A program made the translations under genes and the position numbers. From Typha latifolia (taxonomy: Eukaryota > Streptophyta > Magnoliopsida > Poales > Typhaceae), in contig CM034111.1 in NCBI GenBank assembly GCA_019914945.1, positions 5,270,001-5,334,000 of the forward strand: a stretch of DNA of 64,000 bases, written 5' to 3'. This document shows, piece after piece, positions 1 to 10,210 of the stretch. Position 1 is the first letter of the stretch; each line of letters opens with the position of its first letter. The notes beneath the pieces are model-generated. The model did no database searches and had not been told where the DNA came from. It saw only the letters and a program-made list of their open reading frames with translations.

Positions 1-949
1 CGAGCATGGATTCACTTTAGGAGTGTTTTTATTTTATGTTTTAGTGCTTAATTTCCATTAAAATAAGTTTTCTGTAAGTCGCGTTCGAACGCGGGTGGAG
101 TGAGTTCGAACGCGGTTTGTGAACGGGGTTGTGAACGTGGTGAAGAGAATGTACTGTGCGTTCAAACGCACTGTGAACGCCTGCATCGCGTTCGCAAATA
201 CCGATAAGCACATTCGATCGCGCGTTCGAACGCCTGCATCGCGTTCGCAAATCCAGAAAGAGCGAACTCGTGCGTTCGAACGCGGTCGGGCGAGTTCGAA
301 TGCGGTCGACGAAAATTGTGTTTTTAGGGTTAATTTGAGTTGTTGGTTAGCCTATAAAAGGATGTGGTAGGCAACCAAATTGAATGGATTATTGAGATTG
401 AGTTTTGCCTTGCCTCCTTCGTCTTCTTCGCTCCCGTTCTCTCAATCCCCGGCGACGCCACTTCTAACCTCCCTCGTCCGGCTAATCACCCTAGTCCCTT
501 AGGGGTGGCCCTCTTCTCCCCCTTCGTCCAATCTATCCAACACTTGCCCTAATCCTTCCATCAACCATAACCCTTCCACCACCACTTTTTCACCGGTGCC
601 ACCCCATTAATGCCGGTCCTCCACCATCCACCATTACCTAGGATCTCGTACCTCCATCCACGGATCCAAAACAGAGCATCCTGATGTTCGTCCACTAAAC
701 AAAAGATATCTCGAGATCCCCAACTCCGATTCACCTGGAACTTGATTTGTTCGAAAGCTCTTTTCTAGGGCTATAACATATTAAAATTTCACATCGATCC
801 AACGGCGGCATATTTCAGGATCTTATTTCAAAGTTCCGTGCAAGATCTAGTCCCTATCTGAGAATCGGAAGATATCGATCTTTAGCCTCAAAGGAGAGAT
901 CGTATCAAGCCGGTATCAGAGCTCCATAGCCAGAAGCGTGATCGTATCA
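1..949 (+). mobile_element. Family A gypsy LTR, left end outside window
   Basis: This is the right part of an LTR related to those at 53174, 55711 and 63220. The shared order is a CpG-rich palindrome array (81-305), a TATA-like box CTATAAAAG at 352-360, then a C/T-rich stretch. The LTR terminus TATCA occurs at 903-907, a primer-binding-like GGTATCAGAGCTCC follows at 911-924, and a second GATCGTATCA ends at 949. Family B-like sequence in the opposite orientation starts straight after, so the piece probably ends at 949 with the primer site inside the LTR end. No internal coding region is attached. Confidence 0.72.
81..310. promoter_or_regulatory. GCGTTCGAACGC palindrome array in LTR promoter
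   Basis: TTCGAA cores lie at 84-89, 105-110, 225-230, 275-280 and 295-300, most of them inside GCGTTCGAACGC or one-base variants. Between them are related half sites such as GCGTTCGCAAAT. The array ends about 50 bp upstream of the TATA-like box. A role as an LTR enhancer is inferred from this position. Confidence 0.6.
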
Positions 950-1588
950 ATTTATTAAAATAATTAACTGTGAAATATACTATTTGCTTTAACTAACGTA
1001 AGATACATAAATAAAAGGAAAAAAAACCCACTACTATAGTGCTAGACTAGGCCCAACACTATAGCAGACAATGTTGGGTCGAGCCCGACACTATTCAGGT
1101 GAAAAAGAACAAAAGAAGAAGAAGAAGAAGAAGAAGAAGAAGAAGAAGGACAGAGAGGAAGAAGAAGAAGAAAAGAAGGGGGAGGAAAGCTGGGCCACAG
1201 GGGAGGGGAGCAACTACTATTGAGCACTTGGTGGCTAGCCTCTTATCGGCGCTTGATAGAGAAAGGAAAAGAAGAGGGTAGAGAAGCTCACCGGTGAGAG
1301 AGACATTCGATGACGGCTCTTCCTAACACTTGGAGGCACAGTAAAACTAGAGAGAGAAAGAACAAGAAGAAGAGAGAGAGAGAATGTGAGAGAAAATTAG
1401 AGAGAAAGAGCAAGAGAGAACGGTCGACCATGTGGTCACGATGGAGTAGCTGGTGGGTTCGGTCCCATCTCCACGCGTCATCACCACACTAGTCGACGTC
1501 GATCAATGGGGTGTGAGGCATGCTCACCGTAGCCCATCACATCATGCCCAACTTTTTTTTCCTTTTTTTAAGATTTTGGGTTATTACG
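950..1588 (-). mobile_element. Family B long-LTR gypsy fragment (LTR head)
   Basis: Read on the minus strand, the piece begins near 1588 with GTAATAACCC, a decayed form of the TGTAACAACCC start seen at 49298. It then has the family's C/T-rich tract and the stem sequence around GGCCCAACACTATAG near 1050. The part left of 1040 matches the AT-rich stretch downstream of the same stem at 57700-57800. It is cut at 950 by the family A LTR. No protein is encoded; the apparent frames are translations of simple repeats. Confidence 0.6.
1114..1149 (+). repeat. (GAA)n microsatellite
   Basis: About twelve uninterrupted GAA units inside the family B LTR fragment. Confidence 0.9.
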
Positions 1589-2267
1589 AGAACTCTTTAT
1601 TTGCTAAAAACAATTGAAGTCATACCCTACTATTTGTTAGATAGATGTAATTTAACTCTGATTTCTTTGTCACATCTTTTTGTCATATTACCTTCTAGGG
1701 ATAATAACAGTTAGGCCCTCTGAATTATTTTTATTTTCTATATATCTTTTCTAAACTTTTTTATGACAGAGATTCTTCAAACATGTAAAAATGTCTAAAA
1801 TGCCCCTTCTGTTAGGTTTTCATTTTTCATTCATAAGTTGTCATGTGTAAATCACGTGAGCAGCTCTATATGTCATGTTTATTCATAGAAGGAAGAGGAG
1901 AGAGAAAATTTAGTTTACTCATATGTAGAGGGGTATTTTGATCTTTTCCATTTACAGCATTAGTGTAGTGAGACAATATTAATACTTCAAGGGGTCGACG
2001 TACTACAAGAATAAGGATATCTTATGGTTTAGATTTGTTAATATATCTTATGGTTTAGATTTGATTGATACATCTTATGACGTCGATGGACTTTGATATT
2101 CTTGATGGACTTTGTAGTATAATTCACCTTATTTCTCTTCTTTTTTCATGCAGTAACTAATTTATTTTCTTAAATAGCCTAGCCATAAACCTAGATATCT
2201 CATATCATATTCTTTATCTAAACTAGCCAATTTTCAGATTAAAACTTACTTAATCTAAAGGAACTTT
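1589..2267. other. AT-rich spacer, no gene seen
   Basis: No coding frame or recognised element. It includes a short direct repeat, ATATCTTATGGTTTAGATTT, near 2017-2062. Phrases such as 'aaaatgcccct' and 'ggggtattttgatc' resemble non-autonomous DNA elements of plants, but no terminal inverted repeats could be paired. Confidence 0.5.
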
Positions 2268-4085
2268 TTTTGATAGAATGACGCAATTTCATTTCAACAT
2301 CAAGAATGTGACTGCAGCATGAGAATTACATGAACCTGTGACCTCCTAGCTGAAAAGAAATCACAGGTCAAGCTATGAGCAGGAACATTGTTTGCTCTAT
2401 AAGTAAATCAAACCGATAGAGAGGAGCATCGCATAGCAAACCATTTGGACTCACAAAACCATGGTCGAATAATCTATGGCATATCATCTGAGGGGAAGGA
2501 ATTGAAGGAGTCCACAATGGTTTTGCAATCCTTGAAAAGATAAGTAGAGCACGTACGTGCATGATTAAAAATAAGTTGTAAGCCAGCAAGGAGAGAGCTT
2601 GGACTTCACCTCAATCGCAAAATCACAAACTAGTATATATTTCTTCAGCTTTATAATCCGCGACTTAGCTTTAAAGAGAACACCAAAACCAGCATTCGGA
2701 CCAAGCTTACAACTAGCATCAACCCAGTACAGAGTTGCATTCTGCATAGTTGAAAGATCAAGAATTATAGAAGAGATAGGAGAAGGCTCTATTGGCATTA
2801 GTAGTGGAGTAGAAAAGGCAATGATTGTGGAAGTTGTGGAAATGCACTTGTGGGCAAGATTAATAAAAGGAGTCGGAAAGCCATGTAGAGTCAAACAATC
2901 ACCTAAATAGGACCATTCTATACGATCGAATGCTTTTGACAAATTTGCCTTGATATGAAAAGATTATATCATACTTGTAGATTATTTCATATAAGAAAGA
3001 ATTTCCTGTGCAATAACCTGATTATCTAATATTTGCTGACCAGGGGAAAAAGCGTTCTAAGCAGTAGAAATAATTCCATTCAGAAACGATTTCAACCTGT
3101 TCGCAAGAATCTTAAATATAATCTTATAAATTGTACCGCACAGGCTTACAGGTCTGTAATCACCCACAAATTTGGAAATTGGTTTCTATAGCAGCAAAAT
3201 AATAAGAGTTTGATTAAGCTTCTGATCCATAAGTCTAAAGGTGAGGAACTAGCACACATCATTACAAACAGCATTTTTTAAAACTGACCAATGAACTTGT
3301 AAAAAGCAGGCATTTAGGCTGTCCAACTCAGGAGCTTTGTCAGGATCAAATAACATCAAGACTTTGGTGATTTCTTCATCTGAGGGAGGTAAAATAAGCT
3401 CATCAATCGCATGTGAAGGAATCAGAGAAAACTGATCCTTGATAGAATCAAGAATACCAAGCATAGATGGTGGGTTCGTAGTAGTGAATATGGTTTTGAA
3501 GTGCTGAATAAAGGTGTCTCGTATCTCCTACATACACGAAGTGTCCGATCCATTAGCAAGTGGGAGAGAGAAAATAAAGTTACATCGACGTCAAATTGTC
3601 GCCGACATATCGAAATAAGAGGTGTTCCTGTCTCCTGCATGAAGCCAAATTTGCTTGTCATGTTGGTGCCAATAAACTTCTTGACGCCTAAGTAGTTCAT
3701 CATGGATGAAACGAAGAGAGTTCTCCAAAATTAAGTCCGCCTAAGTAGGAGAAACCTTGGATTGCAGAACAGCTAACTGAGTCTCAACCCGCTTGATCTC
3801 AGTTTGTATATTAGGAGAATTATGCCTAGTGCACTGTTTAACTTTATATGTAAATCTGCCAAGAGAATTGACGAGGCAATCCCCTTCTTTGTACGAACCC
3901 GCCCAAAAGGATTTGTAGGTATCCTTAAAGCCACTCAAGTTATGCCACCAATTTTTCACCCTGAACTGTCTTCTAATTTAAGTAAAAGTTTTACGAGTTG
4001 GTTCAAGTAATAGCAGATTACGATCACTCAAGATTGTTGGAATATGAAAAACTTTGGCAGATGGGAAATGAGAATACCAGCGAGG
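2268..4085 (-). pseudogene. LINE 1 remnant: endonuclease end, reverse transcriptase, RNase H
   Basis: A plant L1-type retrotransposon read leftwards. Near 3980-4085 the minus strand encodes the endonuclease C-terminus with the pattern 'HIPTILSDRN', followed by the endonuclease-RT linker (3741-3959). At 3249-3464 it has the RT entry motif 'LFDPDKAPELDSLNA', and at about 2840-2942 the RT motif 'MSKAFDRIEWSYL'. That motif runs within about 50 residues into an RNase H start, 'YWVDASCKLGPNAGFGV', near 2700, so most of the RT palm and the zinc-knuckle region are deleted. The 3' end is an A-tail seen as the T-run at 2268-2274. Stops and frameshifts are frequent, so it is inactive. It is split from its upstream part (4898-5060) by a solo LTR. 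Confidence 0.8.
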
Positions 4086-4897
4086 TGATAGGTTATGAAA
4101 CTATTCCTTCAATATCTGAATTTATTGCAAAAAGCAGTCCGTACAACCGAGGAAAAATATTCACAAAATATTCTTCCATAATCATAAAATTACTAAACTA
4201 AGTAAGATCGATCCGTAACTCCCTGATCTACGTTTTTCGTATTTACGTCCTTTGCATTCAAAATACAACTGGGACAAAAACACAAAATAGTGCGGATGAT
4301 GGTGGTGGTGATGAGTGGAGTGAATGTTAGGCTTATGGAAGATAATGGAGATGAGGGTGGATGGTTGATGTTGTTTAAGGGATAAAAATGAAGGGGAAGA
4401 AGTGGTCGAGATCTCAAAGAAGAGGGAGGACTCGACAAACGAGAGAAATTAAAAGTTATGAGAGACCTTACCAACAGTAGAGGTGGTAGGTTGGTGAAGA
4501 AGGAGGAAGATTAGAGTAGAGAGACTAGAGAGAAGATAGAGAGGCAAGAAACTAATATTTTAATAGCATTCTGGTTTTAGCTGTCATCCACACCTTTATA
4601 GAGGCTAGCCAACAAGCCAAGATAATAATTATTAACCATAATTCTAATAGACTCCCGTCGATCGCATTCGAACGTGCCCGATCGCATTCAAACGCACAAA
4701 AGTTCTCTGTCGATGCGAACCTGATGTAGACGTTCGAACGCGCATTTTGTATTATCTGTTTTTGCGAACCTGATGCTGGCATTCGCAAAGGCGTTCGAAC
4801 ACGCCCCCAACCGCATATGAATATGACCTATAAAAAATTTATTTTAATAAAAATAAATAACAAATGCAATAATAAAACACTCTAACTAAGTGTATCA
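4086..4897 (-). mobile_element. Solo family A LTR inserted in LINE 1
   Basis: On the minus strand it begins TGATACACTTAG at 4897 and ends CCTATCA at 4086. It contains the palindrome array (4665-4800) and a TATA-like stretch 'CCTCTATAAAGG' near 4600. The flanks are CGAGG (4081-4085) and CAAGG (4898-4902), a five-base target duplication with one change. LINE 1 endonuclease sequence resumes on both sides. There is no internal region, so it is a solo LTR from LTR-LTR recombination. Unlike the 55711 copy, its 3' end has no primer-site repeats. Confidence 0.85.
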
Positions 4898-5060
4898 CAA
4901 GGGTCTGCAAGACACCTGTCAAGTCTCTTGCGAACCAAGCTCGGGACATCCTATCAATTGGACCGCGTACATGATGGGCCTAAAAATCTAAGGTCAATCA
5001 AGCTGACACTATGAATCCATGAAGCAAAAGCCCGGTAACATGCCCTATTAAGTGATGGGA
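4898..5060 (-). pseudogene. LINE 1 endonuclease fragment beyond the solo LTR
   Basis: The minus strand encodes fragments matching the typical LINE endonuclease pattern: 'WIHSVSLIDLRFLGPS' near 5000 and 'LVRKRLDRCLAD' near 4915. These sit just upstream, in protein order, of the part at 3980-4085. The element appears 5'-truncated near 5060, as is usual for LINEs; the exact end is uncertain. Confidence 0.65.
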
Positions 5061-6037
5061 TACCTTATTTTTCAGATAAGCAAATAAATGATATATAAAA
5101 TTAATAGACCAAAATATCTATTGACTTTGATGATAAAATTTTTAAAAAATATTTTTATATAATCAATAAAAGGCTTTTAAATTTCTTATTTGTGAGCTTA
5201 CAATCATGCCTGAAATGTTGTGTTTTTAAAATAATAACAAAAGGTTACAATTTTTTATTAATATTTTATTTTTGGTTATAAGTCCAATTATGAGGCTATA
5301 TTATTTTTTAAATGTTATTTGAGAAAATTTTTGTATTGCGGACAATATTAAAAAAAGAAAGTGAGTTATTGGGTACTTCTCACATGCCTCCAATTACTCT
5401 ATAATTCAAACCAAATAAGAGTCAATAAATCAAAAAATAATAACCGAGTCAATCTGATTAGGTTCAATAATCGTGAGATGTAGGCCAAATAAAGTGCACG
5501 TGGATTAGCTAGTAGAAAATCTGGTATACCTTGCATCTACTAATAATAGAGTTTTGTCTACATGAGTTTCTGAAGAAATATCTAGACAAATTTAGTGGGA
5601 CCCACGTCTAAAACTAAATCAACATCGAACTATGCAATAATTGAAGGATTTGGCCGGAGTTGCGTCGTGCATCGGAAAGAGATGGATTGAATATGGACAA
5701 GGGTTCCGTCTATGTTGACAAGTCCTCGTCGTTGAAGGAAAAATGCTCCACCTTGTAGCAAAAGAAACACGTGATTGGTAGAAATCCGATACAATATATA
5801 TATATTATATATACCAACTATATTATTATTGTTTTTTTTTTATACTAGCTAGCTATTATGAAAAGGATGTCTATAATCTATACAAGAACGTTAAATACAC
5901 GTGGCATACAATAGTAAAGCCCCAGCAATTTGGGTAATGTTGACAGGAATGCTAAAAGCAAACTTGAAAGATAATCATCAAAGCCCCTTGGACGAACTAA
6001 ATCGGGAGGGAGTACTGAGAAGATGAGTAGATTCCAT
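5061..6037. other. AT-rich upstream region of the P450 gene
   Basis: No gene or clear transposon is seen. It holds three CACGTG cores, annotated separately, and runs of AT near 5795-5840. Confidence 0.5.
5497..5903. promoter_or_regulatory. Three G-box cores upstream of the P450
   Basis: CACGTG occurs at 5497-5502, 5768-5773 and 5898-5903, i.e. about 175-580 bp upstream of the P450 start codon. CACGTG is the core bound by plant bHLH and bZIP factors, often in light, jasmonate or abscisic acid responses. Binding here is inference. Confidence 0.4.
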
Positions 6038-6047
6038 CTATTTAAAG
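6038..6047 (+). promoter_or_regulatory. TATA-like box of the P450 gene
   Basis: CTATTTAAAG lies 29-38 bp upstream of the ATG at 6076. If it is used, the 5' untranslated leader is very short. Confidence 0.45.
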
Positions 6048-6075
6048 AGCCTCTGGGTGGATTCGACATAATATA

Positions 6076-7913
6076 ATGACAATGCCTCCATTACTAGACC
6101 TTGAACTACTTGTCTCCTCTCCCCAAGCATTTCTTTCCCTGGTCCTCCTCCCCCTTTTCTTCCTCTTCCTTTTTACCACCGTCAAGAGATCCTTCTCCTC
6201 CCACAAGCCCAAACCCCCTCTTCTTCCTTCCCCTCCCAAGCTTCCATTCATCGGGAACCTCCACCAAATCGGCCCTCTCCCTCACCTCTCTCTCCACTCT
6301 CTCTCTTCCACCTATGGCCCCCTCATGCATCTCCAGCTCGGCCAAGTCCCGACCCTTGTCGTCTCCTCCGCCGATATGGCGGCCGAGGTGTACAAGACCC
6401 ACGACGCCATCTTCGCCTCTCGCCCTAACTTTAAGGTCGCCGAGATCTATCCTACAATTTCGCAGCCTTGGTCTTCACCCCTTACGGAAAATTTTGGAGG
6501 CGCATGCGAAAGATCTGCGGCCAACACATCTTGAACCCCAAGAAGGAAGAGTCATATATTCCCGTGAAGGAAGAAGAGGTGGCGGTCATGGCGGAGAAGA
6601 TTCGCGCGGCTTCTTTGCAATCTAGTCCAGTGAACTTGAGCGATGTGTTGTTCGGGTTCGCAAATGATGTGATCTGCAGGGTTGTTTCTGGAAAATTCTT
6701 TAGGAAGGAAGGGAGGAATGACTTGTTCCGGATGCTTATTGACAACAACACGGCTTTGTTTTCTGGGTTCCATGCGGGGAATTGCTTCCCTAAACTGGGT
6801 TGGTTGGATGGGGTGATTGGGGTGATTCGGGCGGCTAAGAAGAATATTAACAGGTGGGATGATGTGCTTAATAAAGTGATTGAGGAGCATAGAGAAGGTA
6901 GTATAGAGGATGGTGGGGCAGAGGATTTTACTCATGTGTTGTTATCTTTGCAAGGGGATCCAGACTTGGGGCTCGAGTTGAAGGATGATCATGTTAAATC
7001 TCTACTGGTGGTAAGATTTTTAATGTAACGTCTCTTCCAAGCCTTAAACACTTTACAGACATTCTGGCATTTTCTATACCAGGTCGAGATGTTTCTCTCT
7101 TTTCTTTTCTTTTTCTCATAGGCTTTAATAAGAATTTATCCAACTTAATCCGCGAATAAATTCCATTCAAGCCTAAGCTCAAATTAACGGATTTCGCTGC
7201 ATATATTGAATTTCGAATAAATTGAATTTTACCGAGTTCCAAATAAATGTGATTATTCTAATTCTTTACCTTTCTTGTTTCTCATCCTATTGTAGGATAT
7301 GTTCGCCGCAGGGACCGATACATCATCCATAACCCTAGAATGGACTATGTCAGAGCTTGTTCGAAACTCGCATGTGATGAAGAAGCTAGTAGATGAGGTG
7401 AGGGGGATTGCTGGCCAAAATTCCAAGGTTAGAATGGAGGACCTGAACAAAATGAGCTACTTGAAAGCTGTGGTAAAGGAGACACTCAGGTTGCACCCTC
7501 CACTTCCACTGCTCCTCCCAAAGGAAACTACAGAAGACTGTCATATAAGAGGCTATTATATTCCTAAGGGGACAAGAGTCTTCGTCAATGCTTGGTCTAT
7601 CGGTAGAGATCCCAAATACTGGGAGGCACCAAATGAATTCAATCCAGAGAGGTTTATCAACAACCAAGTGGACTATAGGGGTAATGATGTCCAGTTCATC
7701 CCATTTGGAGCAGGCAGAAGGATTTGTCTTGGTTTACAGTTTGCCATCAACGCAATAGAGCTTGCAGTGTCAAATCTTGTTAACCAGTTTGACTGGGAGT
7801 TGCCTTATGGCATGACAAGTGAGGAGCTGGACATGGAAGAGGCCCCTGGATTGACAACCCATAGGAAGAGTAGGTTGAAACTTATACCCAAACCACGTGC
7901 CTTCTCAAAGTAG
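6076..7913 (+). CDS. Cytochrome P450, CYP71-type, two exons, one frameshift
   Basis: A microsomal haem-thiolate monooxygenase of the plant A-type (CYP71 clan). Such enzymes hydroxylate specialised metabolites such as terpenoids, alkaloids or phenylpropanoids; the substrate cannot be told here. Exon 1 is 6076-7010, the phase-0 intron 7011-7295 (GTAAG...TGTAG), exon 2 7296-7913. The frame is about 517 codons, the usual length. Features: N-terminal membrane anchor (residues about 12-35), proline hinge 'PPKLPFIGN' (53-61), I-helix 'AAGTDTSS' (316-323), ExxR in 'KETLR' (E374, R377), 'PERF' (429-432) and the haem loop 'FGAGRRICLG' with Cys456. At 6448-6449 the frame shifts by one base: the part up to 'NFKVAEI' is in one frame, and 'SYNFAALVFTPYGKFW' onward is in another. 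Exon 1 has 935 bases, which fits a single missing base. It is either a recent pseudogene or a sequencing error. All other motifs are intact. Confidence 0.85.
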
Positions 7914-7943
7914 TAAAGAGATTATAGCCTCCTGCTCTTGTGA

Positions 7944-7960
7944 AATAAATTATCAATAAA
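7944..7960 (+). terminator. Poly(A) signals of the P450 gene
   Basis: AATAAA occurs at 7944-7949 and 7955-7960, 31-47 bp after the stop codon. Confidence 0.55.
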
Positions 7961-8099
7961 AGCCTTCGATATATTTAGAGCTCGTCGTTGGAAATAAAAA
8001 TGAGGAATTTATACTATATTATTGTAATCATAACTTCGTATATTTATCATTTGGGATAAGAAATGGAACTGAGAATATTTGTACTTTCAAATATCATAC

Positions 8100-8400
8100 A
8101 TTTTTTTCTTTTGAGGGAAAGTCAGTAGACATTTTATTTCACAACTTTCATTACACCTAATCCGAATGTGGATCATTTCATTCATTACATGATTTTTTCT
8201 GGTTAGCTAGACTGGCTAGTAAGTGAGCAGTAAGATTGTTCTTCCTACTAAAAAAAAATTACCTTTACAGAGGTAAAATATTGCATCCACCTATTGCATT
8301 CCTGCATGATAGAGTCTATTCGCCAGTTGACATTAGCAGCATCCTCATTGAAGGCATTGACCACATTTAAACAATCACTAAACACTAATGCATTGGCGAT
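8100..8400 (-). pseudogene. LINE 2, 3' end (second half of RNase H)
   Basis: Read leftwards, it encodes RNase H residues such as 'NALVFSDCLNVVNAF' (near 8350-8395), then a short tail ending in an A-rich run seen as T's at 8100-8107. It completes the RNase H that starts at about 13490-13720, so the 5.1-kb copia element between them is an insertion. Joining with one 5-bp target copy removed keeps the frame. Confidence 0.8.
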
Positions 8401-9164
8401 TATTAGGTTTTTAGTGTTGGCAAATGTATACAAAATAATCTAAGTATTTTTATACATATTTATGAGCATATATATAAGTTTTGATAAGATTCAGATTAAA
8501 AATTTCTAAGTTTTAGAGAAGATAAATCACCGTGTTTACACCTCGTTCATATAGCATTCGCACCACATTCAAACGCAGACTCAGGCGTTCCCACATACAC
8601 AAGTGGTGTTTTGGCTGTTCGAACACACGACGGCGTTTGAATGTGCCCACATAACATACCATTTCTGGAGTTACATGTGTTCTATTTTGATTTGGATTTG
8701 GCCTTATCTTGTTAACTTATATAGGGGTTGGGATGTTCTAACCCTAAGAAGGGCAGGTTTGTAATTACTTTTGAAATGAAAATTTTGGAATTACGAAGTT
8801 CTTGTATCAACAAGGTCCATTTCTTTTTCAACGCACCAAGCTTTCGTCTTAAGGGTTATCTAGACAAATGATTAATCTCGAGAGCTACTGAGATTAAAGA
8901 TCAATCACGGAAAGTGGTGAATTACGAGTTCTAGCGAGCAAAATTGAGTGAAACAAAGTTATGGGGATCGATGGGTTATTCTGTAAGTCAGTCTTGTAAC
9001 TGTTACAAGTTTAGATTTTTTTCCCATTTGAGTTTTTCCATGTAAAAATCTTGTTGTTCATTTTTGCTTTACTTTTTGATATTTATTCTACATATTTACT
9101 TAAGCAAAGGGTTAGAATCATTGCCTAGGGTTTAGATATATACTCGTGTCTTAAGTTTTTTTCA
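8401..9164 (+). repeat. 5' LTR of the nested copia element
   Basis: It begins TATTAGGTTTTTAGTG (TGTTAGG in the right LTR) and ends TTTTTTTCA. The palindrome array near 8560-8645 is heavily decayed, with most CG dinucleotides changed to TG or CA. A TATA-like 'CTTATATAGG' lies near 8718. Confidence 0.85.
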
Positions 9165-9182
9165 ATTCGTATCAGAACAGGC
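9165..9182 (+). other. Primer-binding-like site
   Basis: ATTCGTATCAGAACAGG follows the LTR directly and resembles the initiator-Met tRNA complement TGGTATCAGAGC with a few changes. Confidence 0.55.
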
Positions 9183-9214
9183 TCTCTTACCTTAGAGAGA
9201 GATATGTTAAGCAT

Positions 9215-9705
9215 GAATTTTTTTAGACATGGACAATCTTTTATTATACTTTTTATTCTTGATGGATCAAACTATGAATATTGAAAAACTAGGATGAAAG
9301 CCTTCATGAAATCTATAGATGAGTGTGTTTAGCTTGCCAGTGTGAACGGTTGGAGTGCATCGATGCACTTCATGATTGATAAGATAGTTAAAAAACCTCC
9401 TAGTTCTTAGGATCAGTTCGATTTTGAAAATGTTGCTAGAGATGCATGGACAATCTTAGAAAGACTATTTCTGCAGGTATTCAAAAGAGAGATAACTTGA
9501 AACTAACTTTTAAACCTTCAAAGCAAACTTGGATGAACTTTACAAAGTCAAAGTTGAATTAACAACGTGGTGAAACTTGAAAGATGAAAAAGATAAATAG
9601 AAGACACTCCTCAAGGAAAGGTAAGTAGAATAAGGTTTATACCCACATGTTATCATTGCGGCAATAAATGACATATTAGGCCATATTGTAAAGTTTTGTA
9701 AAAAC
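9215..9705 (+). pseudogene. Copia gag remnant with CCHC zinc knuckle
   Basis: The frame near 9255-9340 reads 'LDGSNYEY' and 'TRMKAFMKSIDE', the N-terminal pattern of plant copia Gag. A CX2CX4HX4C knuckle is recognisable at about 9640-9690 (Cys, Cys, His and Cys all present), but a stop codon sits just before the His. Several other stops and frameshifts separate the pieces. Gag would have formed the virus-like particle; this copy cannot. Confidence 0.7.
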
Positions 9706-10024
9706 CTAAACAAGTTTTCTATTATGAGATAAAAACTAGACAAATTTGAGTTAGAACAGAAGACATCTTGGCACCTTTTTAGGGTAATGTTATCTAGTGA
9801 TCTCTTAGTAGGATGTGCTATCTAGAGGGAGTTTGATTGATTATTTATAGTCCCTAGCTATGTGTTCGGTGTATATTTGATATCTGATTTTAATAGTTTA
9901 GAATGTGTTTGGTCTTTTAGTTGGTTTGCAAATCTTTTGACTTGTTTCTATTTTAGTTTGCATATGAGGTTTTCTTTAATGTTCAGAGTTTTTATAAAAA
10001 AAATTGGTGCACTTCTAGATTCAA

Positions 10025-10049
10025 TATATATATATATATATATATATAT
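10025..10049. repeat. (TA)n microsatellite
   Basis: About twelve TA units inside the copia internal region. Confidence 0.9.
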
Positions 10050-10210
10050 GACCTTTATTTGGGGGGTTTAAGTTTGAGTCGTTTGTCTTTTCGTTGGTTT
10101 GCAAATCTTTTGATTTGTTTCTATTTTAGTTTGCATATGAGTTTTTCTTTAATGTTTATAGTTTTTATAAAAAAAATTGGTGCACTTCTAGATCATAAGT
10201 GATTGTAGTC

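Noticed and set aside
81..310. Heat-shock elements in the palindrome arrays
   Set aside because: Heat-shock elements need GAA and TTC blocks two bases apart; here they touch (TTCGAA).
6101..6625. Alternative 174-residue plus frame and minus frames over the P450 exon
   Set aside because: They overlap a clear P450 frame and have serine/proline or charged runs typical of shadow frames in GC-rich coding sequence.
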